A stretch of DNA of 64,000 nt from positions 1 through 64,000 of the forward strand of contig JBBDYH010000094.1 in assembly GCA_040901795.1 (NCBI GenBank). Direction: 5' to 3'. The notes under the pieces were generated by a model. The model searched no databases. It was not told the DNA's origin and worked only from the letters and a program-made list of their open reading frames with translations. Position 1 is the stretch's first letter. The number at the start of each line of letters is the position of its first letter. This document shows positions 45,616 through 54,600 of the stretch, in pieces. The stretch comes from JBBDYH01 sp040901795 (GTDB taxonomy: Bacteria; Planctomycetota; Planctomycetia; Pirellulales; JALHPA01). The position numbers were made by a program, and so were the translations under genes.

Positions 45616-46485
45616 TCACGCCACGTCCGTCTTCTTCACTCCCACGATCAAACGTAGAAACAAATCCAGTGACGCCGGGCGCTGATCGGGGTGTGGCGAA
45701 AGGCACTTCATAATCGCCTCGGCCAGCCGCGGCTCGATCTTCGGCCGCAGCTCGCGGATGTCGGCCGGCTCCTGCGTATCGTGCGCCAGCGCATCCTGGC
45801 CATCCCCCCGCGGCCACGGCAGCTCGAACGTGCACATCTCGAATGCCGTCACGCCGAAGGCAAACACGTCGAGCCGCTGGTCGGTCTTCTTCCGCCGCAC
45901 CACCTCCGGCGCCATGTAGTTGGCTGTGCCCGTGCGGTTTCCCGGCTGCCGGAACTCCGGCGTATTCGGCACTGCCAGGCCGAAGTCAATCAGCTTGAGC
46001 GCCTTGGCGTCCCGCGAAACGACGTAGTTCCGCGGGCAGACGTCGCGGTGAATGTAGCCCGCCTTGTGAACCGCCGACAGCGCTTCGGCAGCCTGCCGCA
46101 ACAGCGGCATGCGATGCGCATCCAGCGAGGGACTGCGCGCGACGACCAGCGAGTTCAACCCCGGCCCATCGAGATACTCCATGACGATGTACGGCTGCCC
46201 CTTGCTAGTGATGCCGTGATCGAAGATCTTGACCACGTGGGGATGATCGATAGCCGCGGCGATCGCGCCTTCGGTCGGCTTCTTCAGCCCCTTGAAGCGC
46301 TCCTCAAACTCCTGCGTCTTATAAGGGTCGAGGATCTTCAGGCCGACCACTTTACCCGTCTGCCGGTCGCGGGCCATGTAGAAACTCGACATGGTTCCCG
46401 AGATCGCCTCTCGCATCAGTTCGTACTGGCTCTGCACGTTGAGCCGCGGGTCGAACAGCGATTTCAAGTTGTCGAGTAAACCCAT
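45616..46485 (-). CDS. Serine/threonine protein kinase, single-domain
   Basis: 289 residues. The catalytic core has VVGLKILDPYK (Lys), VKIFDHG, IVMEYLDGPGLNSLV, HRDVCPRNYV (His, Asp and Asn of the catalytic loop, with Arg in place of Lys), KLIDFGLAVPNT and YMAPEVVRRKKTDQRLDVFAFG. The glycine-rich loop is atypical (REAISGTMSSFYMARD rather than GxGxxG). No transmembrane segment or extra domain is visible. The FAD monooxygenase is the next gene (1-base gap), which suggests regulation of that enzyme or a shared physiological signal. Confidence 0.88.
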   Translation of the reverse strand: MGLLDNLKSLFDPRLNVQSQYELMREAISGTMSSFYMARDRQTGKVVGLKILDPYKTQEFEERFKGLKKPTEGAIAAAIDHPHVVKIFDHGITSKGQPYIVMEYLDGPGLNSLVVARSPSLDAHRMPLLRQAAEALSAVHKAGYIHRDVCPRNYVVSRDAKALKLIDFGLAVPNTPEFRQPGNRTGTANYMAPEVVRRKKTDQRLDVFAFGVTAFEMCTFELPWPRGDGQDALAHDTQEPADIRELRPKIEPRLAEAIMKCLSPHPDQRPASLDLFLRLIVGVKKTDVA

Positions 46486-46616
46486 GGACGACCTGCTGAT
46501 GCCGAGAAGCTGCCAGCGACCGCGGCCGCAGGCGCAAAAGACAAACCACGCATCCCTGCTCGCAGCCGCTCATTCCAATCTACGTTGCCGGGACAGTGTG
46601 AGCAAATCGGATTCGC

Positions 46617-47531
46617 TCACGTCCCCTCAGCCATGTCGCGGGCGTGGTAGCTGCTGCGGACGAACGGTCCGCTGGCGACTTTCTTAAAACCCATTGCGCG
46701 GGCATGATGGCCCAGGTCGTCGAACTCGGCGGGTGGCACGTAGCGCACCACGGACAGATGATCCGGCGTCGGCTGAAGGTATTGCCCCAGCGTGAGGTAA
46801 TCGACGCCCGCGTCGAGCAGGTCAGCCAGCGTATCGAAGAGCTCATCGCGCGTTTCGCCCAGCCCAAGCATCAGCCCGCTCTTGGTTTTGATCGCCGGGT
46901 TCAGGTCTTTGACGCGGCGGAGCAGCGCGAGTGTCCAACGGTAGACGCTCTTGCGGCCGCGAACTTGGCGGTACAGCCGCGGCACCGTCTCGGTGTTGTG
47001 GTTAAACACCTCGGGGGCGGCGGCGACGACTCGTTCGACGGCGTCCGGCTTGCCGATAAAGTCCGGCGTGAGCACTTCGACCGCCGCTCCCGTCCGCTCG
47101 CGCACCGCCAATACACAATGGTAGAAGTGGTCCGCCCCGCCATCGGCCAGGTCGTCTCGCGTGACGGACGTGATCACTACATGCTTCAGGCCCAACCGCA
47201 GCGCCGCCTCAGCCACCCGCCCCGGTTCGTCAAGTTCCACCGCCTCGGTCTTGCCCTTCGGCACGGAGCAGAAGCCGCACGGACGAGTGCAAACATTGCC
47301 CAGGATCATGAAGGTTGCGGTCTTCTGCGACCAGCACTCCATCCGGTTGGGGCACTTGGCGCTTTCGCACACCGTCTCCAGGTGCAGCTCCTCGATCAGC
47401 CGAGCGGTAAAGTAGTTGGCATTACCTTGGGGCACATTCCGCTTGAGCCACCGCGGCAGCCGCGGCAGTACGGCGGTTGAGGATGCTGGCGAGACGGCGA
47501 CCGGATCGACAATCGGAAGCTCAATGAGCAC
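46617..47531 (-). CDS. lipA: Lipoyl synthase
   Basis: 304 residues from a GTG at 47531. The much longer frame to 48020 runs antisense to smpB and is not coding. The auxiliary [4Fe-4S] site is CESAKCPNRMEC (Cys55, 60, 66), and the radical-SAM site is CTRPCGFC (Cys81, 85, 88). LDEPGRVAEAALRLGLKHVVITSVTRDDLADGGADHF and HNTETVPRLYRQVRGRKSVYRWTLALL (shown in parts) are family-diagnostic. It inserts sulfur at C6 and C8 of octanoyl-lipoyl-carrier proteins. Residue SSY near the C-terminus (GPFVRSSYHA) is the conserved serine motif. Sequence length is normal. Confidence 0.93.
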   Translation of the reverse strand: MLIELPIVDPVAVSPASSTAVLPRLPRWLKRNVPQGNANYFTARLIEELHLETVCESAKCPNRMECWSQKTATFMILGNVCTRPCGFCSVPKGKTEAVELDEPGRVAEAALRLGLKHVVITSVTRDDLADGGADHFYHCVLAVRERTGAAVEVLTPDFIGKPDAVERVVAAAPEVFNHNTETVPRLYRQVRGRKSVYRWTLALLRRVKDLNPAIKTKSGLMLGLGETRDELFDTLADLLDAGVDYLTLGQYLQPTPDHLSVVRYVPPAEFDDLGHHARAMGFKKVASGPFVRSSYHARDMAEGT

Positions 47532-47622
47532 AGTGCGTGGACTCCACTGGCGGACTGTTGTACGATTTCGACGACTTGGGAATTGTACACGCTCTATCGC
47601 AGATCGTCGTCGGGAGGATCGA

Positions 47623-47721
47623 CTCTGTAGGGAACGGCCTCCGTGCCGTTCCGTTGGGCGAGTAGCCGTAACCATACCGTTTCGCGCTTCCGGAACGCCA
47701 CAGAGCGCGTTCCCTACAGAG
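47623..47721. repeat. 99-bp inverted-repeat element between lipA and smpB
   Basis: Left arm CTCTGTAGGGAAC...GTTCCG and right arm CGGAAC...GTTCCCTACAGAG are imperfect inverted repeats of about 30 bases around a short centre. The element occupies the whole upstream side of smpB. Its left end lies 91 bases from the lipA start. It resembles a REP or MITE-like unit; no coding capacity. Confidence 0.8.
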
Positions 47722-47754
47722 CGAAGCGATGTCATTTCATCGAGGAACCAAATC

Positions 47755-48264
47755 ACGGCCAAGAAACCCGCAAAAACCGCCAAGACCGCCAAGAAAGCCG
47801 CCGACCGCGAGCGCGACAACGACCGGCTCGTGGCCCAGAACCGTCGCGCTCGCTTCGAGTATGAAATCCTCGACACGCTGGAGTGCGGCATCGTGCTGGT
47901 CGGCAGCGAGGTCAAGAGTCTGCGCCGCGGCGAGATCTCACTGGAGGAATCGTATGCGCGCCTGCGCGGCAATGAGGCCTGGTTGCTCGGCTGCGACATT
48001 CCAGAGTACAAGTGGTCCAATCAGCTAAACCACCAGCCCCGGCGCCCCCGTAAGCTGCTGATGCACAAGCGCGAGCTCAAGAAATTTGCCGCCCGCGCGG
48101 GCGAAAAGGGCCTGACACTCATCCCGCTCAAGGTCTACTTCAAGGAAGGCCGCGCGAAAGTCCTCTTGGGTCTGGGCAAAGGCAAGCAACTGCACGACAA
48201 GCGCGACAGCATCAAAGAAAAATCGATGAAGCGCGACATCGACCGCGCCATGCGTCGCCGGTAG
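47755..48264 (+). CDS. smpB: SsrA-binding protein SmpB, start codon unclear
   Basis: The SmpB core is unmistakable: LVAQNRRARFEYEILDTLECGIVLVGSEVKSLRRGEISLEESYARLRGNEAWLLG (in parts), then HQPRRPRKLLMHKRELKK, KVYFKEGRAKVLLGLGKGKQLHDKRD and the C-terminal IDRAMRRR. It binds tmRNA and rescues stalled ribosomes. In-frame ATG, GTG and TTG codons are absent from 47536 to 47829. The lysine-rich leader ACG-GCC-AAG-AAA (47755) looks like the family's usual ATG-GCC-AAG-AAA start with T changed to C, and GAGG lies 9 bases upstream. An ATC (47752), or a GTG at 47830 that would omit the leader but keep the core, are alternatives. Confidence 0.9.
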   Translation, partial: TAKKPAKTAKTAKKAADRERDNDRLVAQNRRARFEYEILDTLECGIVLVGSEVKSLRRGEISLEESYARLRGNEAWLLGCDIPEYKWSNQLNHQPRRPRKLLMHKRELKKFAARAGEKGLTLIPLKVYFKEGRAKVLLGLGKGKQLHDKRDSIKEKSMKRDIDRAMRRR

Positions 48265-48310
48265 CGGCCCCTTGTGCTTCGCGCACCGCTTGCCGCGATC
48301 GGTTGGATGA

Positions 48311-48367
48311 AAGTGCCGGAGGTGGGACTTGAACCCACACTGCCTTGCGGCAACTGGATTTTGAGTC
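48311..48367 (-). repeat. Partial tRNA-Leu(CAA): 3' half, probable att site copy 1
   Basis: Reading the minus strand, the 57 bases hold the anticodon loop CTCAAAA, a TGCC-GCAA-GGCA variable-arm hairpin, a perfect T-arm (GTGGG TTCAAGT CCCAC) and the acceptor CTCCGGC plus A. The 5' half of the tRNA is missing: sequence beyond 48367 is unrelated. An identical 57-base copy is at 59360-59416. The break point at the anticodon loop is typical of tRNA-targeting tyrosine recombinases. Confidence 0.85.
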
Positions 48368-48604
48368 GAGTCGAGATCAGTTGAGGTTGCGTTGCCTCTA
48401 ACTTACGTTTTCGTGCAAGTCCTCCCCTCGCCTATTGTTAGCAGCAACAATGTGTTGCGAGAGCATTGTACTTACGATGGCGTCGCATAGGCAATCGTTT
48501 CCCCGATTCTTCCCCAGTCCCGGCGGCAGCTGCCCCGACCGCCGCTGGTTTTTCACTGTTGCAGGCCGAAAGTGCAGCGGCATCGTCGCCGGAGCGGCCT
48601 TCTT
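48368..48604. other. Region between the att-like repeat and the giant protein gene
   Basis: With the 57-bp repeat it forms about 340 bases between smpB and the giant gene. I see no tRNA 5' half, no integrase and no convincing ORF; short frames exist but lack ribosome-binding sites. Confidence 0.5.
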
Positions 48605-51600
48605 TTACGAACTTAGGATGAAAGCGAGTTCCTCGATGCGGTTGTCGGCACGTAAGCGGGTATGCTTGTCCGAGTTCCTGCTGCCCAGGAAGGCAACGAA
48701 CCGATCGTGACCTTCGACGGGCGACGTAGGCTCGGCCGGGTGGCCAGAGCCGCTCGGCCGTGCCACAACGCTCGAGTAGTAGCTTTGGCTTGCTGTTTTG
48801 CTCGACGCTGATGGGCTCTTGGAGAGGGCAGTGCTTCCGTCGCCAACCCATTTAGTGACAGGAATGCCGAGCGGCAACTTCACTGAGGCGGCTGAATAAG
48901 CACTTTCAATCGCGGAATAAATGGCCTCCCGGACGTTTGTCTGGGTAATGGCGCTACCTCCGAGTAGCGGAGCGAGCCCCGCGACCTTGGAACCGATCGC
49001 TTTCTGCTTGCTCACCGCCGCACCCGAGCTGCCTGCGTTGTTATGAATAACGATTTGGCCTCCGCCCAGACCGGTCGTCGGTGTGGCGTCGTCGTCGGCG
49101 CCAATCTGGTTGTCGTAGACGATGGAGTCGCCGTTGTTTTTGTCCCAGATCTTGATGCGGAACTTGTCCAGGCCGCCCCCGCCATTGATCTGGCCGTCGA
49201 CCGCCGTGAGCATAAAGCCGTAGTTACCAGCTCCGTTAATTGTGCCCGTGCCCTTGTACTGAGCTCGCGCGCCGGCGACGACCAGCCAATCGTAGGAGCT
49301 ACTGTGAAAGTTCAGGTTGGCGGTTTTGAACTGAAACTCCGTTTGGCCAGTTGGTGTTGTCGCGCCCTTCTTGTACTGCGAGACAAATCCAAACGTCGCC
49401 TTGCCGGTCAGGGTGGGATCGGACACGTAAGCACCCGCGGGGGAATCGATCCATCCACCGCCAGTGACGAATCCGGCGGAGGGATCGTAGACGACGAACG
49501 TTACTTCTTCAGAAGATATCGTTGCGACACCATCGCGGATCGTCAATTTGGCATGGTAGACACCGGGCTGGGTGAACGCGAACATATCAGCCAGCTGGCC
49601 GCTACCAGCGTTATTTGAGACGGTGCCAACTCGTGTAATTGGAGCCGTTAAGCTGGTCGAACGGAACCTCCACTCGGCGGTTTGGGTGACAGCGGCATTG
49701 GGGTTGGAGAGGTCCGCGTCGGCAAATGACCCGGCAAACGGCATCGCTATGCCGACGGCAAAGACGTGCTCTTGGACCCCTGGATCAATCAGCACATCGT
49801 GTGGCGCGGCGTTCGGATCGCCGTTCTCGGTGACCGTCGTGATCTGACCGCCGGTGCCGTTGGGCGAGTACGTCAGCGAAAGGCCGTTTAACAATATCCC
49901 GACGTCCCCTGTCTCGCCAATTGGCTGAAGCTCGAGTTGATCGCCTGGCGTAGTATCAGAGACGACGAGATTTTGGCTCGCAACGATGACTATACCACCT
50001 TGTGTGGTAATGGAGGCGCTGACGCTGAGTGCCGTCGTCCGATTCGCTGTGGCGTCAATATTACCACTGCCTTCTGTCGACAGCATGGCGCCGCTGTTGA
50101 TGATCACATCGGTGCCAGCGATTAGGTGCACGTTGCCATCTCCGCCAGCCGCTTGCACGCTGGAGTTGATCGTCAGATGATCGCTATCGCCCTCATCCGA
50201 AAACGCGGTGAGCACGATGCTCCCGCCGCCCGTATCTTGTACGGGCTGATCGATTATCAATGGGCTGTGGGTTGAGATCGAAATTCCGCCACCACTCGTC
50301 GACACTCCGGAAACGCCGTCGACTGTCCCTATGGTCAATGCTCCGCGATTATCGAAAACGAACGAACTACCCCGGCCCGCCAGAATTTGGACACTGCTGT
50401 AGACGAAGTTCGTAATCGGGGGGTTGTCGATGGTATAACCGTCGAGAGTGACGGCCCCGTTAGACTCCAATGCCAGGTTGGACACCAGTAGCTGTCCTGA
50501 TGCTCCATCGTCAATACTGCCGCCGCTGATAAGATGGAGCGTGCTCGTGCCCGCCGGATCAACCCTCGAACTGATCGCCATTGGCCCCGTGTTACGGCTG
50601 CCGATCTGCAGGCGGTCGGCCGTAACACGATCGATCTCTGCGTCGGACAATTCCAGTACATTGGAGACGGCATCGGTCGGCGATCCCAAATTGATCAGCC
50701 TGCCTGGCCTCTCCGGCGCCAAGCCTACGCGCCGTCCGGTCGCGGTAATCGTGCCGGCCAGATCCATCTTGTCGGCGATGTAGTCGTGCGTCCCGGCGAC
50801 CGATTGCACGTCGGCGCCTGCTGAAATCGTTAGCTTGGAATCGAACCCGAAAAGCTGCAGGAGGATCGCGGCGTTTGACGCGACGTCGTTTGCCGCTGCA
50901 GTGTTCTCGATGGTCAAATCGCCGCGCTGGTACAGTGCCACGGAGCCACCCGAGTTGCTAACGCCATCGATGCCGAACACCGATCCGACTGACAGGTTGC
51001 CGCTGTTCTCGATGGAAATGTCGCCGGAGCTGGTGTTTTGTGCCGCCAACACGGCGACTCGCGTCTCCAGCGGATCGCCGGCCGCACCGATGCTGCTGGC
51101 CGCGCTCAACAACAGCCGCTGGGCGTTGACGTCTTCGCCCGGGTGGTTATCGATAATCGCGCCCGTCGAGAAGAAGTGCAAAGCGCCGCTGAGGTTCGCC
51201 GGTCCGCTGAACGTCGTGGTTCCGCCGCGGATCAGCAGCGGGAAGGCTTTTGAAGTGAGATCCATGTTCCCGATATCGACGGCGCCTGTGCCATTGAAGC
51301 GGCCAAGACTGACTACATTTCCCGCCGTCAGGTTGAGCAATTCCGCCGTGCTGAGGTTGAAATCGCCCACGGCGCCATCGCCCAGGCCGATCGTGCGGTT
51401 TGCGGTCGATGCCTCCAACTGCAAGCTGCCGCTCGTGGCGTTATTGCTGTTGATTGTGCCAGCAAGGTTGACATCGGCGGCAATGACTGCCGCCGGGCCA
51501 GTGAAAACCGTCGACCCAACGTCGTTTTGTGTGTACGCTCCGACGGCGTTGGAGTCGGTATCCGCGTCGGCAAAGAACCCTCCGGTGGTAGTGATGTCAG

Positions 51601-54600
51601 CATCAGGGCCGCTAAGTATAACGCCGTCCGCTGCGCGGAGTTGAACATTGCCCGATCCAAGATTGATCGGCGCTGAAACGGTGATCGTACTACCCGCACC
51701 TTGCGCGCGCAAGGTGAATAATAGGCCGCTCCAGTTGATGCCTGAGTTGACCAAGATCTGATCGCTGCCAGTGATGCCGTCGACTGAAAGGATCTCCAGG
51801 TTACCGTCGAAGTGCACGCTCTTTGACGGCGCGCCGGCCAGCGAAATTTGGCTGCCGGAAATCAATACTGTTTCACTCGCCGTTGTAGCGGCGACCGACA
51901 ACGAGCCCGAGCCTGTCCCCGAGCTCCCGCTGTCATTGATAAAGACAGGTCCGTTTAGGCCGCCCAACGAAACGTCGTAGTAATCATAATGCTCTTGACC
52001 ATCGAGCAGCAGTCCAGCGCCCCCGCTGGCAGCGATGTTGAACGTGTCATCGCCCGCTAGTCCCCTGATGCGAACGGGTCCTGTCGCATCGATGATGCCG
52101 CGGGATTGGCCATTGAGCAAGACCTCGACCACGGTTGCTGAGGCTCCGGCCACGGTCGCGATCGTATCATGGAAATCGTTCCCTTCGAGAATCAGTTCCC
52201 CCTCGGGTGCAACGGAGACCAGGTTCGGATTGCCGAATCGCGCGACGGCAGGAAGGACAAGAACTCCTCGCTCGATATCGGTTGCGCCCGCGTACGTATT
52301 GGCACCCGTAAGAACCAAGGTTCCCGTGCCGGTTTTCGCAAGGCCGCCTGTGCCGCCGATAGCCCCCGCAACCGTCAGCGAGTCGGCGTCCACCAAAATC
52401 GTGGCGTCGCCTGTGAGCGTTACCGGGCCGGCCCAGATATTGTTCCTCCAGCGGTTTTTGAGCACCGAACCGCCGGCCAGCTCCAGCGGTTCGTCGATCG
52501 ATAGCCCAGTCGTCGGCTGAAGGAGTAGTGTCGCACCGGCAGCGACGACGGTTCCTGTGCCAGCGCCGCCAAGGGCCGCAGGGTGCTCGATGATAAGCTC
52601 CCCTTGGTCGACTCGTGTCTCGCCGGTATAGGTATTCGCGCTCATGAGCCGCTGACCGCCGGTGCCAATTTTCACCAGGCTGCCGCTGCCGCTCATTTCG
52701 CCTTCAAAATCACTCCCTGCGTTCCCGAAGCCGATCGTCAGCGTTCCGCTGCCCAAGAGAGCCTGACTTTGCGGCAGTCCGCGCAAGGCGCCAATTGTCT
52801 CGTCGTGGCCGTTCAGATCGAACACGGCGCCAGTCGCGATGAACAGAAGGCTGGGGTCAGGGATGGAGCCGGATGCGCCCAACCGGAGCGTCCCTCCAAA
52901 GATCGTCGTATTGCCGGTGTAATTGTTTGCGCCAGTCAGCGTTATGGCGCCCGTGCCAAACTTGCTCAAGCCGCGGGCGCCGCTCATGACGCCAGAGAAA
53001 ATCGTCGAGCTGTTGTTCCCACCGGCGCCCAAAGTGCTGGATCCCAGTTGCACCGCGCCACTGCCAGCCAGAGAGCCAACGATCTCTGTTGACCCCACCG
53101 GCAGTGCGCTTAGATCAAACGTTGCTCCGGAGTTCACTGTGACCGCGCTCAAGTCGGCCATGGCGCCTGACACGCCTACCGCCAACGTGCCCGCGTTGAT
53201 CGTTGTTGCGCCCTGATAGAGATTCGCGCCAGAGACGATCAGCGTGCCGGCCCCCGTTTTAGTGAAACCGCTCCCGCCGCGAATCGAACCGGTGACCTCT
53301 AGTGAATCGGCTTCGACGTGCATTGTTGCATCGCCTGCGAGTGTCACCTGACCTGCCCAGACACTATTTCTCCAGCGGTTCTTGAGGACCGAACCGCCGG
53401 CTAGTTCGAGCGGTTCGTCAATCGACAGTCCGGTCGTCGGCTGGAGCAGCAGCGTCGCGCCAGCGGCCACGATCGTTCCTGTTGTTGAGGCCCCCAGAGC
53501 CGATGCGTGCTCAACGACCAATTCCCCTTGATCCACGCGCGTTTGGCCAGTGTAGGTGTTGGCGCTCATGAGTCGCTGTCCACCGGTGCCGGTCTTCACC
53601 AGGCTGCCGCTGCCGCTGATCTCGCCCTCGAAGTCGCTGCCGGAATTGCCAAAGCCGATGGTTAGCGTGGCGGTGCCCAAGAGCACCTGGCTCTGCGGCA
53701 GACCGCGCAAGCCACCGATCGTCTCATCGTGGCCGTTGAGGTCGAAAACCGCGCCGCCTGCGATAAACACCAGGCTTGGGTCGGGCACCGAGGCGAGTGC
53801 ACCGATGCGGAGCGTTCCGCCAAAAATCGTCGTATTGCCGGTATAGCTATTGGCGCCGGTCAATGTCATCGTGCCTGTACCATCCTTGGTCAGGCCGCGC
53901 GCGCCGCTGATCACACCGGAGAAGGTGGTGGAGGCATTGTTTCCGCCGGCCCGCAACGTGGTCGATCCAAGCGTTACGTTTCCAGCACCGGCTAGCGAGC
54001 CGACAAGTTCAGTGGAGCCTACGGGCGCTCCGCTAAGGTCAAACGTGGCCCCCGCAGCAACTAGGATCGCACTTCCGTCTTGAATGACTCCAGACGCGCC
54101 AAGGGCCAGGGTACCGGCGTCGATATTTGTCGCGCCAAAATAGCCATTGGCGCCAAAGAATGTCAGCCTGCCTGGGCCGGTCTTCGTCAACCCGCCGCTG
54201 CCACTGATCGTTCCAAAGAACGTACTGTCAATGCCCATCCCCCCGACAGTTAGCGTTCCGCTTCCCAAGGTTACCTGCGGGCCAATGCCGCTCGAGAGGC
54301 CGCCAATTGTTTCGTCAAACGAGTTTAGATCCAACCTGCCGGTCAGTCCCATCGCCACAAAGCGGTTGTCGGCTATTCGATTTGCGCCACCAAGACGGAA
54401 CACGCCGCTGTTGATCGTGAGGTTGCCCTGATCCAGCAGGATTCCGGTCAAGGTAAAGGTGCCTGTGCCGTTTTTGACAACTTGGCCGCTTCGTGACATT
54501 GTGCCACTGAAGGTCGTCGATGTGTTGTCATCCCCGAACTCGAGTGGCGCGCTGCCCAACAACACCGTCCCTCCACCCGCCAAGGAACCGATCCGGTCAC

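Noticed and set aside
47532..48020. Long N-terminal extension of the lipA frame
   Set aside because: It lies antisense to smpB and is Arg/Ser-rich without family similarity; the GTG at 47531 gives a normal lipoyl synthase.
48311..48367. Complete tRNA-Leu gene
   Set aside because: Only the anticodon loop to acceptor 3' end is present; no D-arm or 5' acceptor strand next to it.
52300..54200. CRISPR array in the repeat-rich giant gene
   Set aside because: The repeats are long coding units without regular spacers; there is no cas gene in the window.
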